Shown: in pieces, positions 15,421 through 23,439 of the stretch
How positions within the stretch are numbered: position 1 is the first letter of the stretch
How the letters are laid out: the number at the start of each line of letters is the position of its first letter
Origin: Lentisphaerota bacterium
GTDB taxonomy: Bacteria; Verrucomicrobiota; Kiritimatiellia; CAIQIC01; Lenti-01
Assembly (NCBI GenBank): GCA_012511885.1
Contig: JAAZFE010000110.1
Location: 1-34,394, forward strand
DNA length: 34,394 nt
Direction: 5' to 3'
Notes under the pieces: model-generated
Seen by the model: only the letters and a program-made list of their open reading frames with translations
What the model was told of the DNA's origin: nothing
The model's database searches: none
Made by a program: the position numbers and the translations under genes

Positions 15421-17205
15421 ATGAAAAAACTCCCGGTTTTGTTGCTGACGTTGCTTGTGTCCCTCCGGTTGGCTGGGGCCGATTCGCCCCCGCTCGGGTC
15501 TTTCCCCACCGCCAGCGGCTCGCTGTTCCGGGTGTGGGCGCCCTTCGCCAAATCGGCCGCCGTGGCCGGCGAGTTCTCGGACTGGCAGCCGCGCGACATG
15601 GACGCCATGGACACGGACGGCATCTGGAGTCTTTTTCTCCCCGAGGCCCGCGAAGGGCAGATGTACAAGTTCATCTTTAACGGCGACAACTGGAAACGTG
15701 ATCCGCGCTCGCGGCAGGTGGAACACTCCGACGGCAATTCCATCCTGTATGACCCCGCGGCCTTTGACTGGGGCGCGGTCCGCCCGCCCGAGATGCCGCG
15801 CGAGGATCTGGTGCTCTATCAACTGCATGTGGGCACATTTGCCGGTTGCGCGCCTCCGGCCACGTTCGACGACGCGATCAGTCGCCTCGATTATCTGAGC
15901 GGCCTGGGAATCACCGGCATTCAACTGATGCCGGTCAACGAGTTCCCGGGCGGGCTGAGCTGGGGGTACAATCCCGCCGACCTTTTCGCCATTGAAAGCG
16001 ACTACGGCGGGCCCGACGCCCTCAAGCGGTTCGTGCGCGCCGCCCACGCCCGCGGCATGGTTGTGCTGGCCGATATCGTCCATAACCACTATGGCCCCAC
16101 GGACCTCGACCTGTGGCGTTTCGATGGCTGGCACGAACAGGACTTCGGCGGCATCTACTTCTATTGCGACAGCCGAATCCATACTCCCTGGGGCTCGACC
16201 CGCCCCGATTTCGGTCGGCCCGAGGTGCGCGCGTTCATCCGCGACCAAGTCTTCATGTTCCTCGAAGAATATCGCCTGGACGGCTTCCGCTGGGACTCGG
16301 TTTACAACATCCTCCACAGCGATCACGGCTTCAATCCGCAAGGACGCGACATGTTGCGCGAAATCAATATGGACATGGCCCAGACCCATCCGCACGCGCT
16401 GCGCGTGGCCGAGGACACCGGTTTCGAGCACGACCTCCATTTCCAGGCCCAATGGGACATCGGCCACCGCTGGGCGCTCTTCAACCAACTGTCCACCGCC
16501 CACGATCCCGAGCGCGATATGCACACGATTGCCGGCACCCTGACCGACTGGCCCGGATTCCAGCGCGTCATCTTTACCGAGGCGCATGACTATGTGGCCC
16601 ACATGAACGACCAGCGCAGCCGCGTGCCCTCCATGATTCATCCCGACGAACCCGAAAGCATCTGGGCGCGCAAGCGGGCCCTGCTCGGCGCCGCCATGAT
16701 CTTCACCACGCCGGGCATCCCCATGATTTTTCAGGGACAGGAGATGCTGGAAACGCAGGCCTTCCACGACGACACGCCCCTGCGCTGGGAACGCGCGCAG
16801 TCCCACGCTGGAACGGTGCGGGCCTACACCGATCTGATTCGTTTGCGGCGCAATCTTGACGAAACCACCCCCGGGCTGCGCGGCGACCAGGTGCGCGTGG
16901 ACCTGCTCGACAACGAGCGCAAGCTGATCGCCTTCTCCCGCTGGCAAAGCGACCGCCCGGACGAACCGACCTTCGTCGTGGCCAATTTTTCCGCCGTGGA
17001 CTATGCGGAGGACGCTCCCGTCATCCCGTTCCCGGCCCCCGGGTTGTGGCAACGACGCTTCAACAGCGACTCCACAGCCTATGCCGAGGATTTCGGCAAT
17101 CTGGGCCCCGAGAGCGTGGTCATCCAAGCCGACACTCCCGCCGCGCCCGTCCCCATGGGCCGCTACAGCCTGCAAATCTTCTCCAAACTTCCCCCGGCTG
17201 AATAA
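15421..17205 (+). CDS. Secreted GH13 alpha-glucan enzyme with N-terminal CBM48
   Basis: A 594-aa glycoside hydrolase family 13 protein. The signal peptide is MKKLPVLLLTLLVSLRLAGA. Residues about 25-115 form a CBM48/E-set domain (VWAPFAKSAAVAGEFSDW, MYKFIF). The TIM barrel follows with DIVHNHYG (region I), DGFRWDSV (nucleophile Asp), LRVAEDTG (acid/base Glu) and TEAHDYV (third Asp); a beta domain ends the protein. The layout resembles branching enzyme or maltooligosyltrehalose trehalohydrolase, so it may branch or cleave alpha-1,4/1,6 glucans. Export makes glycogen synthesis unlikely and points to use of external or periplasmic alpha-glucan. ATG 15421 was chosen for the signal peptide and promoter; the track start at 15253 reads through the repeat element. 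Confidence 0.88.
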   Translation: MKKLPVLLLTLLVSLRLAGADSPPLGSFPTASGSLFRVWAPFAKSAAVAGEFSDWQPRDMDAMDTDGIWSLFLPEAREGQMYKFIFNGDNWKRDPRSRQVEHSDGNSILYDPAAFDWGAVRPPEMPREDLVLYQLHVGTFAGCAPPATFDDAISRLDYLSGLGITGIQLMPVNEFPGGLSWGYNPADLFAIESDYGGPDALKRFVRAAHARGMVVLADIVHNHYGPTDLDLWRFDGWHEQDFGGIYFYCDSRIHTPWGSTRPDFGRPEVRAFIRDQVFMFLEEYRLDGFRWDSVYNILHSDHGFNPQGRDMLREINMDMAQTHPHALRVAEDTGFEHDLHFQAQWDIGHRWALFNQLSTAHDPERDMHTIAGTLTDWPGFQRVIFTEAHDYVAHMNDQRSRVPSMIHPDEPESIWARKRALLGAAMIFTTPGIPMIFQGQEMLETQAFHDDTPLRWERAQSHAGTVRAYTDLIRLRRNLDETTPGLRGDQVRVDLLDNERKLIAFSRWQSDRPDEPTFVVANFSAVDYAEDAPVIPFPAPGLWQRRFNSDSTAYAEDFGNLGPESVVIQADTPAAPVPMGRYSLQIFSKLPPAE

Positions 17206-17228
17206 GCGGTAGCTGCTCTCCCCCTGAG

Positions 17229-17471
17229 GACTCGACTCTCGACACCCGACTCGCGACTCTCAAAAAGCGCCGTTTTTGACGCATTGGGGACGTTTTTGGG
17301 CAATTTGGGACCGTTTTTGGCCATTTGGGGCGTTTTTGGCCCGTTTTGGCCTTTTCAGCCGTTACCGGCAGTTGCCGACAAACCCCGTCTCGATCTGTCC
17401 GATCAGTCGGATCCGTCTGATCTGTCTGATCTTTTTACCTTGCCCCTTGCACCAGCCAGCGGTAGCTGGCG
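17229..17471. repeat. Composite intergenic element, copy 3
   Basis: Modules: gactcgactctcgacaccc; CAAAAAGCGCCGTTTTTG; phased T-tracts starting at 17273, 17284, 17293, 17304, 17314, 17324, 17333, 17344 and 17353 (mean 10.0 bp); gatctgtccgatcagtcgg-type repeats (17392-17431); ttttaccttgcc; and a gccagcggtagctggc hairpin (17454-17469). It lies between the convergent ends of the GH13 gene and lolD. The CAAAAA/TTTTTG hairpin could aid termination. Confidence 0.8.
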
Positions 17472-17502
17472 TGTCTCCAGTCTGGTCTGTGCGGCGGGGG
17501 CT

Positions 17503-18183
17503 TCAGGCCAGAAGGCCGTCGCGCAACTCGACATGCCGTCGGCAATAGCCGGCCAGCGCCTCGTTGTGGGTCACGATGATCAGGGTGAGTCCCTCGCCAG
17601 CGGCCAGCTCGAAGAGATAGCGCAGGACATCCTCGCCGGTTTTGGAGTCGAGGTTGCCGGTGGGCTCGTCGGCCAGAAGCAGCTCGGGCGCGTTCATCAG
17701 GGCGCGGGCCAGCGCCGCGCGCTGCTGTTCGCCACCGGACAGCTCGTTGGGCCGGTGCGGGGCGCGTTCGGCCAGCCCCACCCGATCGAGGAGCATGGCG
17801 GCCCGCTCGCGCAGGCGCTTGCCGTGTAAAAACGCGCCGTGGGCGCTCAGCCCGGGCAGGAGCACGTTCTCGAGCACGGTCAATTCCGGCAGCAGGTGAT
17901 AGGCCTGGAACACAAATCCGATGTTGCGCGCGCGCAGCGCGCTGCGCTCGCGGTCCCGCGCGGCATAGAGGTCGCGTCCGCGGTAGAGGACGCGTCCGGC
18001 GGTGGGCCGGTCCAGGCCGCCCATGATCTGCAGCAGGGTGCTCTTGCCCGCGCCGCTCATGCCGGTGATGGCCAGCGATTCGCCCGCGGCCACGCGCAGG
18101 GAAACGCCGCGCAGCACCTCGATCCGGCGCGAACCCATCGGGAACGAGCGGTGGACCTCCACAACGTCCAGCAGATCAGTCAT
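17503..18183 (-). CDS. lolD: Lipoprotein-releasing ABC transporter, ATPase LolD
   Basis: A 226-aa ABC ATPase with Walker [10 protein letters not shown] (residues about 41-49), Q-loop [12 protein letters not shown], signature [15 protein letters not shown], Walker [13 protein letters not shown] and the switch His in IVTHNEAL. In the LolCDE system it powers release of outer-membrane lipoproteins from the inner membrane. It follows lolC with an 8-bp overlap, the arrangement expected of a LolC/E-LolD pair. MacB-type exporters have similar ATPases, but the lysS-lolC-lolD order and the LolC-like partner favour LolD. Confidence 0.9.
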   Translation of the reverse strand: MTDLLDVVEVHRSFPMGSRRIEVLRGVSLRVAAGESLAITGMSGAGKSTLLQIMGGLDRPTAGRVLYRGRDLYAARDRERSALRARNIGFVFQAYHLLPELTVLENVLLPGLSAHGAFLHGKRLRERAAMLLDRVGLAERAPHRPNELSGGEQQRAALARALMNAPELLLADEPTGNLDSKTGEDVLRYLFELAAGEGLTLIIVTHNEALAGYCRRHVELRDGLLA

Positions 18184-19405
18184 AGCGCAATGCCTTTACG
18201 GGATCCAGCCGCGCCGCCTGCCAGGCGGGGATCACGGCCGCCAGCGTGCAAATCACCAGCACCGACACCGCGACCAGGGCCACGTCGGCCGCCACGGTGC
18301 GCGAGGGCAGCTCGGCAAGGTGGTACAGCTCTTCGGGCAGCAGTTTCATCTCGAAGCGGTTGTCGAGAAAACGCAGCAGGTGGTTGCGATATTTGAGCAC
18401 CACCAGGCCGGTCGCAATGCCCAGGGTGGTGCCCAGGACCCCCTCGACCCACCCCTGCCAGAAAAAGACCCGCATGATCGATCCGGCGGAAAAACCCAGC
18501 GAGCGCAACAGGCCGATCTCGCGCGTTTTCTGCACCGTGACGGTGATCAGCGTGTTGGTAATGCCGAAGGCGGCCACGATCGTGATGAAGATCAGCAGAA
18601 AGAACATCATGTTCTTTTCCACCCGCAGGGCGGCGAACAACTGACGGTTTTGCTCCATCCAAGTGGTCACCCGCGCGCGGTGGCCGAGAAGCTCGCGCAG
18701 GCTGCCGGCCACGCTGCCCGCCGCGTAGGGATCGTCGGTCATGACTTGGATGGCCTCAAACGCGGCGCCGCCGCAAAACTCGCGCGCGTCCCAAAGCGAA
18801 CCGATCACATAGCCGGCGTCGAACTCCCACATGCCCATCTCGAAAATGCCCGCCACGGTCATCTCGGTGGGCAGCATGATCTCGTCCTCGCTCAGGAAAG
18901 TGGCCGGCGAATAAACCGTCAGGGTGTCGCCCACCCCCACCCCGAGACGGTCGGCCAGATTCCGCCCGAGCAAAACGGAATGGTCCTCGACGCTGAACTC
19001 GCCCTCGAGCAGGTTGTCGGCCAGCCGGCTGACCCGCCCCTCGCGCTCCGGATCAATGCCGCGCAGCAACGGGGTTTCGATCTGTCCGCCGGGCTTCTGG
19101 ATAAAGACGAGGCTTTGCAGAAAGGGCGCGGCGCCCTTCACGCCCGGCGCCGATTCGATCAGCTCGCATAGCTCGTCCTCGTTGTCGTCCAGACCGCCGG
19201 ACACGGCGACCGTGAGATGGGCGTTGAAGTCCAGAATCTTGGTGCGCCACATATCGTCGAAACCGGTCATGACCGAGAGCACGATGATGAGCACGGCCAC
19301 GCCCAGCAGCACGCCCAGCACGGACAGCACCGTCACCACCGAGAGGAATGTCCTCTTGGGCTTGAGGTACTTCAGCGCCAGGAAAAGGGAGAATGGCAGG
19401 GTCAT
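18176..19405 (-). CDS. lolC: Lipoprotein-releasing ABC transporter, permease LolC/LolE
   Basis: A 409-aa inner-membrane protein with one N-terminal membrane segment (VVTVLSVLGVLLGVAVLIIVLS, preceded by LALKYLKPKRTFLS, a LolC/E hallmark), a large periplasmic domain (about 50-265), and three C-terminal segments within the FtsX-like domain. Characteristic stretches are TVQKTREIGLLRSLGFS and [20 protein letters not shown]. It extracts lipoproteins together with LolD. Only one permease gene is present, so it probably works as a homodimer. ATG 19405 overlaps the lysS stop by ATGA. LolC and LolE cannot be separated from sequence alone. Confidence 0.9.
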   Translation of the reverse strand: MTLPFSLFLALKYLKPKRTFLSVVTVLSVLGVLLGVAVLIIVLSVMTGFDDMWRTKILDFNAHLTVAVSGGLDDNEDELCELIESAPGVKGAAPFLQSLVFIQKPGGQIETPLLRGIDPEREGRVSRLADNLLEGEFSVEDHSVLLGRNLADRLGVGVGDTLTVYSPATFLSEDEIMLPTEMTVAGIFEMGMWEFDAGYVIGSLWDAREFCGGAAFEAIQVMTDDPYAAGSVAGSLRELLGHRARVTTWMEQNRQLFAALRVEKNMMFFLLIFITIVAAFGITNTLITVTVQKTREIGLLRSLGFSAGSIMRVFFWQGWVEGVLGTTLGIATGLVVLKYRNHLLRFLDNRFEMKLLPEELYHLAELPSRTVAADVALVAVSVLVICTLAAVIPAWQAARLDPVKALRYD

Positions 19406-20874
19406 TCTGCGGGGGGCTCCTCGGGACGCGGCTGGCGGATTTTCATTTGAGGAAAGAGCATGACTTCGCGCACACTTTCCTCGCCGGTCAGAATCATCAC
19501 AAGGCGGTCAATACCGATGCCCATGCCGCCGGCGGGCGGCATGCCGTGTTCGAGGGACCGCAGGAATTCTTCGTCCAGCTTGCCGGCGTCGCCGCCGGAC
19601 TGCTCGAGCAGGCGCGCGCGCTGGTCGAGGGGATCGTTCAGCTCGGTGTAGCCCGGGGCCAGCTCGCGCCCGCGCACGACCAGCTCGAACACATCCACCA
19701 GGACGGGATCGTCCTCGCAGCGCTTGGCCAGCGGCACCAGCTCGGCGGGCAGCCGGGTCACAAAGGTGGGTTGCCAGAGCGTCCGCTCGATCAGCTTGTC
19801 ATAGACCTCGTGAGTGATCTGCGCGTGGGTCATGTCGTCGGGGATGTCGAGCTCTTTGCCGCGGGCCCAGTCGCGTACGGCCTCGAGCGGGCGCTCGAAC
19901 CAGTCCCGGTCGGCGTGTTCGCGCAGCAGGTCGTGATAGGTCACAACGCGCCAGGGGGGGGTGAGGTCCACCGGCTCCTGGTCCTCCCGGCCCACCCGGC
20001 AGGTGCCGAACAGCTCGAGCGCCGCGCCGCTGATCAATTCCTCGATCAGCTTCATCATGCCGCGCACATCGGCATAGGCCTCGTAAATTTCCAGCGCGGT
20101 AAACTCCGGATTGTGCGAGCGGTCGAGGCCCTCGTTGCGGAAGTTTTTGCCCAGCTCGAACACCTTGTCGTAGCCGCCAACCATCAGGCGCTTGAGATAG
20201 AGTTCGGGCGCGATGCGCAGGAACATGGACTGCCCCAACGCGTTGTAGTAGGTCTGAAACGGCTCGGCAATCGCCCCGCCGGCCAGCGACTGCAGCACCG
20301 GGGTTTCCACCTCGAAATAGCCCCGCGCCTCGAGCTCGCGGCGCAGATAGGAAAGCAGGCGACTGCGCGTGTCGAACACCCGGCGCACATGCGGATTGGC
20401 AATCAGGTCCAGACAGCGCTGCCGATAGCGCAGCTCGGTGTCCTGGAGACCGTGCCATTTTTCGGGCAGCGGATGCAGCGATTTCGCCAGCAGCTCCCAG
20501 CGCTGCACCTTGATGGACGGCTCCCCGGTGCGGGTGGTGAACAGTTCGCCTTCCACGCCGATAAAATCGCCCAGGTCCACCGCCTTGAACGCGGCAAACG
20601 ATTCGTCGCCCAGCGCGTTTTTCTGCAGATAGATTTGGAACTTGCCGGTGCCGTCCTGCAGGTGAGCAAACGAGCTTTTGCCCATTTCGCGGATTTGCAC
20701 CACGCGGCCCGCCGCCCGCACGGAGCGGCCCTCGGCAAACTCCGCGCGGATGGTTTCGAGCGATCCCGTCCGCTCGAAAGCCCGGCCATAGGGACGATGC
20801 CCGGCCGCCTTCAAGGTCTCCAGATTGGCCAGCCGCTGCTGGCGAAACTCCATTTGATGCGCGCTCAATTCCAT
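19402..20874 (-). CDS. lysS: Lysyl-tRNA synthetase, class II
   Basis: A 490-aa enzyme that charges tRNA-Lys. The N-terminal OB-fold anticodon-binding domain covers about residues 50-145 (RAAGRVVQIREMGKSSFAHL). The class II core shows motif 1 around RGYFEVETPVL, motif 2 FRNEGLDRSHNPEFT and motif 3 GGMGIGIDRLVMILTG. Length is close to the family norm. ATG 20874 was chosen because AAGGAT lies 7 nt upstream and it begins the expected MELSAHQMEFRQQRL; the track start at 20940 adds 22 unsupported residues. It heads the lysS-lolC-lolD operon. Confidence 0.95.
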   Translation of the reverse strand: MELSAHQMEFRQQRLANLETLKAAGHRPYGRAFERTGSLETIRAEFAEGRSVRAAGRVVQIREMGKSSFAHLQDGTGKFQIYLQKNALGDESFAAFKAVDLGDFIGVEGELFTTRTGEPSIKVQRWELLAKSLHPLPEKWHGLQDTELRYRQRCLDLIANPHVRRVFDTRSRLLSYLRRELEARGYFEVETPVLQSLAGGAIAEPFQTYYNALGQSMFLRIAPELYLKRLMVGGYDKVFELGKNFRNEGLDRSHNPEFTALEIYEAYADVRGMMKLIEELISGAALELFGTCRVGREDQEPVDLTPPWRVVTYHDLLREHADRDWFERPLEAVRDWARGKELDIPDDMTHAQITHEVYDKLIERTLWQPTFVTRLPAELVPLAKRCEDDPVLVDVFELVVRGRELAPGYTELNDPLDQRARLLEQSGGDAGKLDEEFLRSLEHGMPPAGGMGIGIDRLVMILTGEESVREVMLFPQMKIRQPRPEEPPAE

Positions 20875-20903
20875 GGAACATCCTTGCGTTGAAAAACGCG
20901 CCC

Positions 20904-20933
20904 ACCCTACCCCGCCTGCCCCTGAAAAATCAA
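20904..20933 (-). promoter_or_regulatory. Candidate promoter of lysS-lolC-lolD
   Basis: On the minus strand TTGATT (20933-20928), an 18-bp spacer and TAGGGT (20909-20904) lie 29 nt upstream of ATG 20874, leaving room for the AAGGAT ribosome binding site. The gap to divergent ribF is only 110 bp. Confidence 0.4.
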
Positions 20934-20969
20934 TCACCATCCCGTCTTTTCTCGACGCCCCGGCTTTGC

Positions 20970-20975
20970 TAGGGT
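20970..20975 (+). promoter_or_regulatory. Candidate -10 box of ribF
   Basis: TAGGGT ends 9 nt before ATG 20985, with no Shine-Dalgarno between. It is the third plus-strand gene in the window with a -10-like box immediately before its start codon. The -35 is weak. Confidence 0.3.
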
Positions 20976-20984
20976 TCGGTTTTC

Positions 20985-21911
20985 ATGTCGGCAGACCCCT
21001 CCAACTTGTCCACGCCCGCCGTACTGGCCATCGGCCATTTCGACGGGGTGCATCTTGGCCACCAGGCCATCTTCCGGACGGCGCTCGCGGCGGCCAGGGA
21101 ACATGGCGGCACAGCCGGCTGCCTGACCTTCTCGCCCCACGCGGCCGTGGTGCTTGCTCCGGAGCAGGCCCCCCTGCTGCTGGCCACCCCCGCCCAGAAC
21201 CGGGCGTACATTGAAGCCTGCGGTATCGCCTCGATCCATGTCCTCCATTTCACCCGCGAGCTGGCCGCGCTCGAGCCCGCCGGCTTTATCAACATGCTGC
21301 GCGAGCGGTTCGTCAACCTGCGCGAAATCACTGTCGGCAGCGACTTCACCTTTGGGCGGAACCGCGCGGGCAACGCGGATACCCTGCCCGGGCTGGCTCG
21401 AGCCGCGGGTCTGACCGCCCGCATCCTGCCGCATGTGGCGGTGGATGGCGCGCCCGTTTCGAGCACCCGCATCCGGGCCGCTGTGGGGCGCGGCGACATG
21501 ATCGCGGCGCGCACCATGCTGGGGCGCTCCTTCGCGCTGGCTGGCAAGATCATCCGCGGGCAGGCCGTCGCCCGTACCCTCGGCTTTCCCACCGCCAACC
21601 TCGCGCCGCACCTCCCGATACGTCCGGCTCCGGGAGTCTATGCCGCCCGCCTGATCCTGCCCGATGGCGCCTACCCCGGCGCGTCGTTCATTCCGGATAC
21701 GGCCGATCCGCGCCAGGCCCACTTTGGCGACATCGTCGAAATCCATGTGCCCGGCTTCGAGCGCGATCTCTACGGACAGGAGGTCGAGATCTCCTTCACG
21801 GCGCGCCTGCGCGCTCATCAGGTGTTCGCCGACTCCGCCGCCGCCATCGCGCAAATCGGCGAGGATGTCCGCCAGGCCCTAGCCGCCGACGCCCAGCTTG
21901 CCGCGGATTGA
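20985..21911 (+). CDS. ribF: Bifunctional riboflavin kinase / FAD synthetase
   Basis: A 308-aa enzyme that phosphorylates riboflavin to FMN and adenylates FMN to FAD. The N-terminal FAD synthetase domain shows IGHFDGVHLGHQ (residues about 16-27), GSDFTFGRNRAGN and SSTRIR. The C-terminal flavokinase domain has GFPTANL, PGVYAA and FGDIVEIHVPGF. Length matches the family. It is transcribed away from lysS; the next gene begins 107 bp downstream with its own promoter-like sequence, so ribF is probably monocistronic. Confidence 0.95.
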   Translation: MSADPSNLSTPAVLAIGHFDGVHLGHQAIFRTALAAAREHGGTAGCLTFSPHAAVVLAPEQAPLLLATPAQNRAYIEACGIASIHVLHFTRELAALEPAGFINMLRERFVNLREITVGSDFTFGRNRAGNADTLPGLARAAGLTARILPHVAVDGAPVSSTRIRAAVGRGDMIAARTMLGRSFALAGKIIRGQAVARTLGFPTANLAPHLPIRPAPGVYAARLILPDGAYPGASFIPDTADPRQAHFGDIVEIHVPGFERDLYGQEVEISFTARLRAHQVFADSAAAIAQIGEDVRQALAADAQLAAD

Positions 21912-21961
21912 ACGGCCAACGCTCCGCGCCAGCGCACCGGGGCAATTTCATTTTTCCGCGC

Positions 21962-21990
21962 TTGTCAAACCCGCCGTCAGGTCCCATCAT
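21962..21990 (+). promoter_or_regulatory. Candidate promoter of the universal stress protein gene
   Basis: TTGTCA (21962-21967), 17 bp, CATCAT (21985-21990). The start codon at 22019 follows a GAGGT ribosome binding site 7 nt upstream. Confidence 0.35.
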
Positions 21991-22018
21991 TGGTCATGTC
22001 AAGGAACGAGGTGCCGCC

Positions 22019-22858
22019 ATGATCAAAAACATACTCTTTGGTGCGGACGGTTCGGCGCACGGCCATATTGCCCGGGACTACGCCATGGATCTGGCCCTGC
22101 GTCTGGATGCCCAGCTGGCCGCGGTTCACGTGGTGGATTCGCGCATGCTGGATGTCCCGCTCATCGCGCCCCAGTCCGGCGTACTGGCCTGGAATCCGCG
22201 CGTCTTCGACGGCCTGCAGGAAACCCTGCGCGCGCGCGGCGAGGAGATTCTGACCGAATCCCGTGAACGCGCCAAGGAAGCGGGCATCAGCCTGACCACC
22301 TTCCTCGAGTTCGGCCCCCCCGCGCAGGTCCTGCTGGACATCCAGGCCAAGACCGAACTGCTCGTTCTGGGGCGGCAGGGCAACTACACCGGTTCGAGTC
22401 CCGAGTTCACGGGTTCGACCATGGGGCGTGTCATCCGCCGCGCGAGCCGCCCCTGCCTGATCACGCCGGACCGTTTCGAGCCTGTCAGCCGGATCATGGT
22501 CAGCACCGACGGCTCCCCCACCGCCACCCGCGCGCTGCACGAGGCCGTCGAGCTGGCCAACGGTCTCAAGACGCCGCTGATCATTCTGGCGGTGGCCGAA
22601 CGCGGCGACGAGCTGGATCAGGCGCAAAAGAACGCGGTCGAAGCGCACAGCCTGGCCCGCGCGCACGAATGCGCCGCCGCCACCCTGACCGCGGTCGGCC
22701 CGCCCGGCCCGCTGCTGCTCGAGAAGGCGGCCGAAACCGGTTGCGACCTGATCGCTCTCGGCTCGCACGGCCACGGCTGGATCGTGAGCCGCCTGATGGG
22801 CAGCGTGGCGGCGCACGTCATCTGTCGCGCCACCATCCCGGTTCTCCTGGTGCATTGA
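22019..22858 (+). CDS. Universal stress protein with two tandem USP domains
   Basis: A 279-aa cytoplasmic protein of two UspA folds. Domain 1 (about 1-157) starts MIKNILFGADGSAHG and has GRQGNYTG...GSTMGRVIRRASRPCLI; domain 2 (about 160-279) starts IMVSTDGSPTATRAL and ends GSHGHGWIVSRLMGS and PVLLVH. Domain 2 fits the ATP-binding G-2x-G-9x-G(S/T) pattern exactly, while domain 1 has one extra residue in the spacer. Such proteins are stress-response nucleotide binders. ATG 22019 is preferred over the track start at 21908 because of the GAGGT site and because the fold begins there. Confidence 0.9.
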   Translation: MIKNILFGADGSAHGHIARDYAMDLALRLDAQLAAVHVVDSRMLDVPLIAPQSGVLAWNPRVFDGLQETLRARGEEILTESRERAKEAGISLTTFLEFGPPAQVLLDIQAKTELLVLGRQGNYTGSSPEFTGSTMGRVIRRASRPCLITPDRFEPVSRIMVSTDGSPTATRALHEAVELANGLKTPLIILAVAERGDELDQAQKNAVEAHSLARAHECAAATLTAVGPPGPLLLEKAAETGCDLIALGSHGHGWIVSRLMGSVAAHVICRATIPVLLVH

Positions 22859-22859
22859 C

Positions 22860-23420
22860 ATGCGCAGCCTGCGGCTCATCGCCTGTCTCGCGCTGCTGCC
22901 CGCCGCCGCCGGCTGCCTGGTGCGCTCGGTGCATCCATGGCTGACCGACGACTCGCTCGCGACGGAACCCGCCCTGGCCGGAACCTGGAGCGACAACCAA
23001 CAGCAGCTCACCGCCGTTTTCACCGCGACGAACCAGCGCTACACCGTCGAAACCACCGACCGCGACCAGGTGACGGTGCAGCTTACCGCCGGCCTGCACC
23101 GGATCGGCGACACCCTCCTGCTGCAGGTTGCTCCCGGCGAGCAGAAAAGCTGGAACAACTTCGTGCTTCTCTTCACTCACATCCTCTACAAGGTGCGCCT
23201 CGACGGCGACCGGCTCACGTTGCATCCGCCGGATGTCGAAGTCTTCGGTCGGCTGGCCGCCGAGGCCAATCTGGCGCTGCTGGCCGACAGCTCCGCTTCC
23301 AACGGCTATGTGCTGACCGGCTCCCAGGGGCAGGTGGAGACCTTCCTGTGCGGACATCTGGACACGCCGGGCTTCTTCAAGGAGGAACCGGACTTTACGC
23401 TGCGACGGATCCAGCCCTGA
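22860..23420 (+). CDS. Predicted lipoprotein, function unknown
   Basis: A 186-aa protein with a type II signal sequence: MRSLRLIACLALLPAAAGC, lipobox Cys at position 19. The mature part, starting CLVRSVHPWLTDD, looks like a small beta-rich domain (LAGTWSDNQQQLTAVF, YTVETTDRDQ), with GTW reminiscent of lipocalin-like or META-like folds, but I do not recognise a family. It begins 1 nt after the universal stress protein stop, so the two are cotranscribed and probably translationally coupled. It is likely attached to the outer or inner membrane through its lipid. Confidence 0.8.
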   Translation: MRSLRLIACLALLPAAAGCLVRSVHPWLTDDSLATEPALAGTWSDNQQQLTAVFTATNQRYTVETTDRDQVTVQLTAGLHRIGDTLLLQVAPGEQKSWNNFVLLFTHILYKVRLDGDRLTLHPPDVEVFGRLAAEANLALLADSSASNGYVLTGSQGQVETFLCGHLDTPGFFKEEPDFTLRRIQP

Positions 23421-23439
23421 CCGACCGGCACCGCGCGGT

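Noticed and set aside
15205-17175. 656-aa minus-strand ORF
   Set aside because: It lies exactly opposite the GH13 gene, which has all family motifs. The antisense frame is open only because of GC-rich codon bias and shows no recognisable fold.
17262-17279. CAAAAAGCGCCGTTTTTG as an intrinsic terminator for the GH13 gene
   Set aside because: The stem is A/T-only with a G/C loop and is followed by more T-tracts of the phased array. It fits the repeat family better than a standard terminator, so no terminator was called.
18002-19171. 389-aa plus-strand ORF opposite lolC
   Set aside because: It is antisense to a clear LolC/E permease with expected membrane segments. The plus frame is His/Arg/Gln-rich with no signal.
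19393-20892. 499-aa plus-strand ORF opposite lysS
   Set aside because: lysS shows all class II synthetase motifs, an SD site and operon overlaps; the plus frame is a composition shadow.
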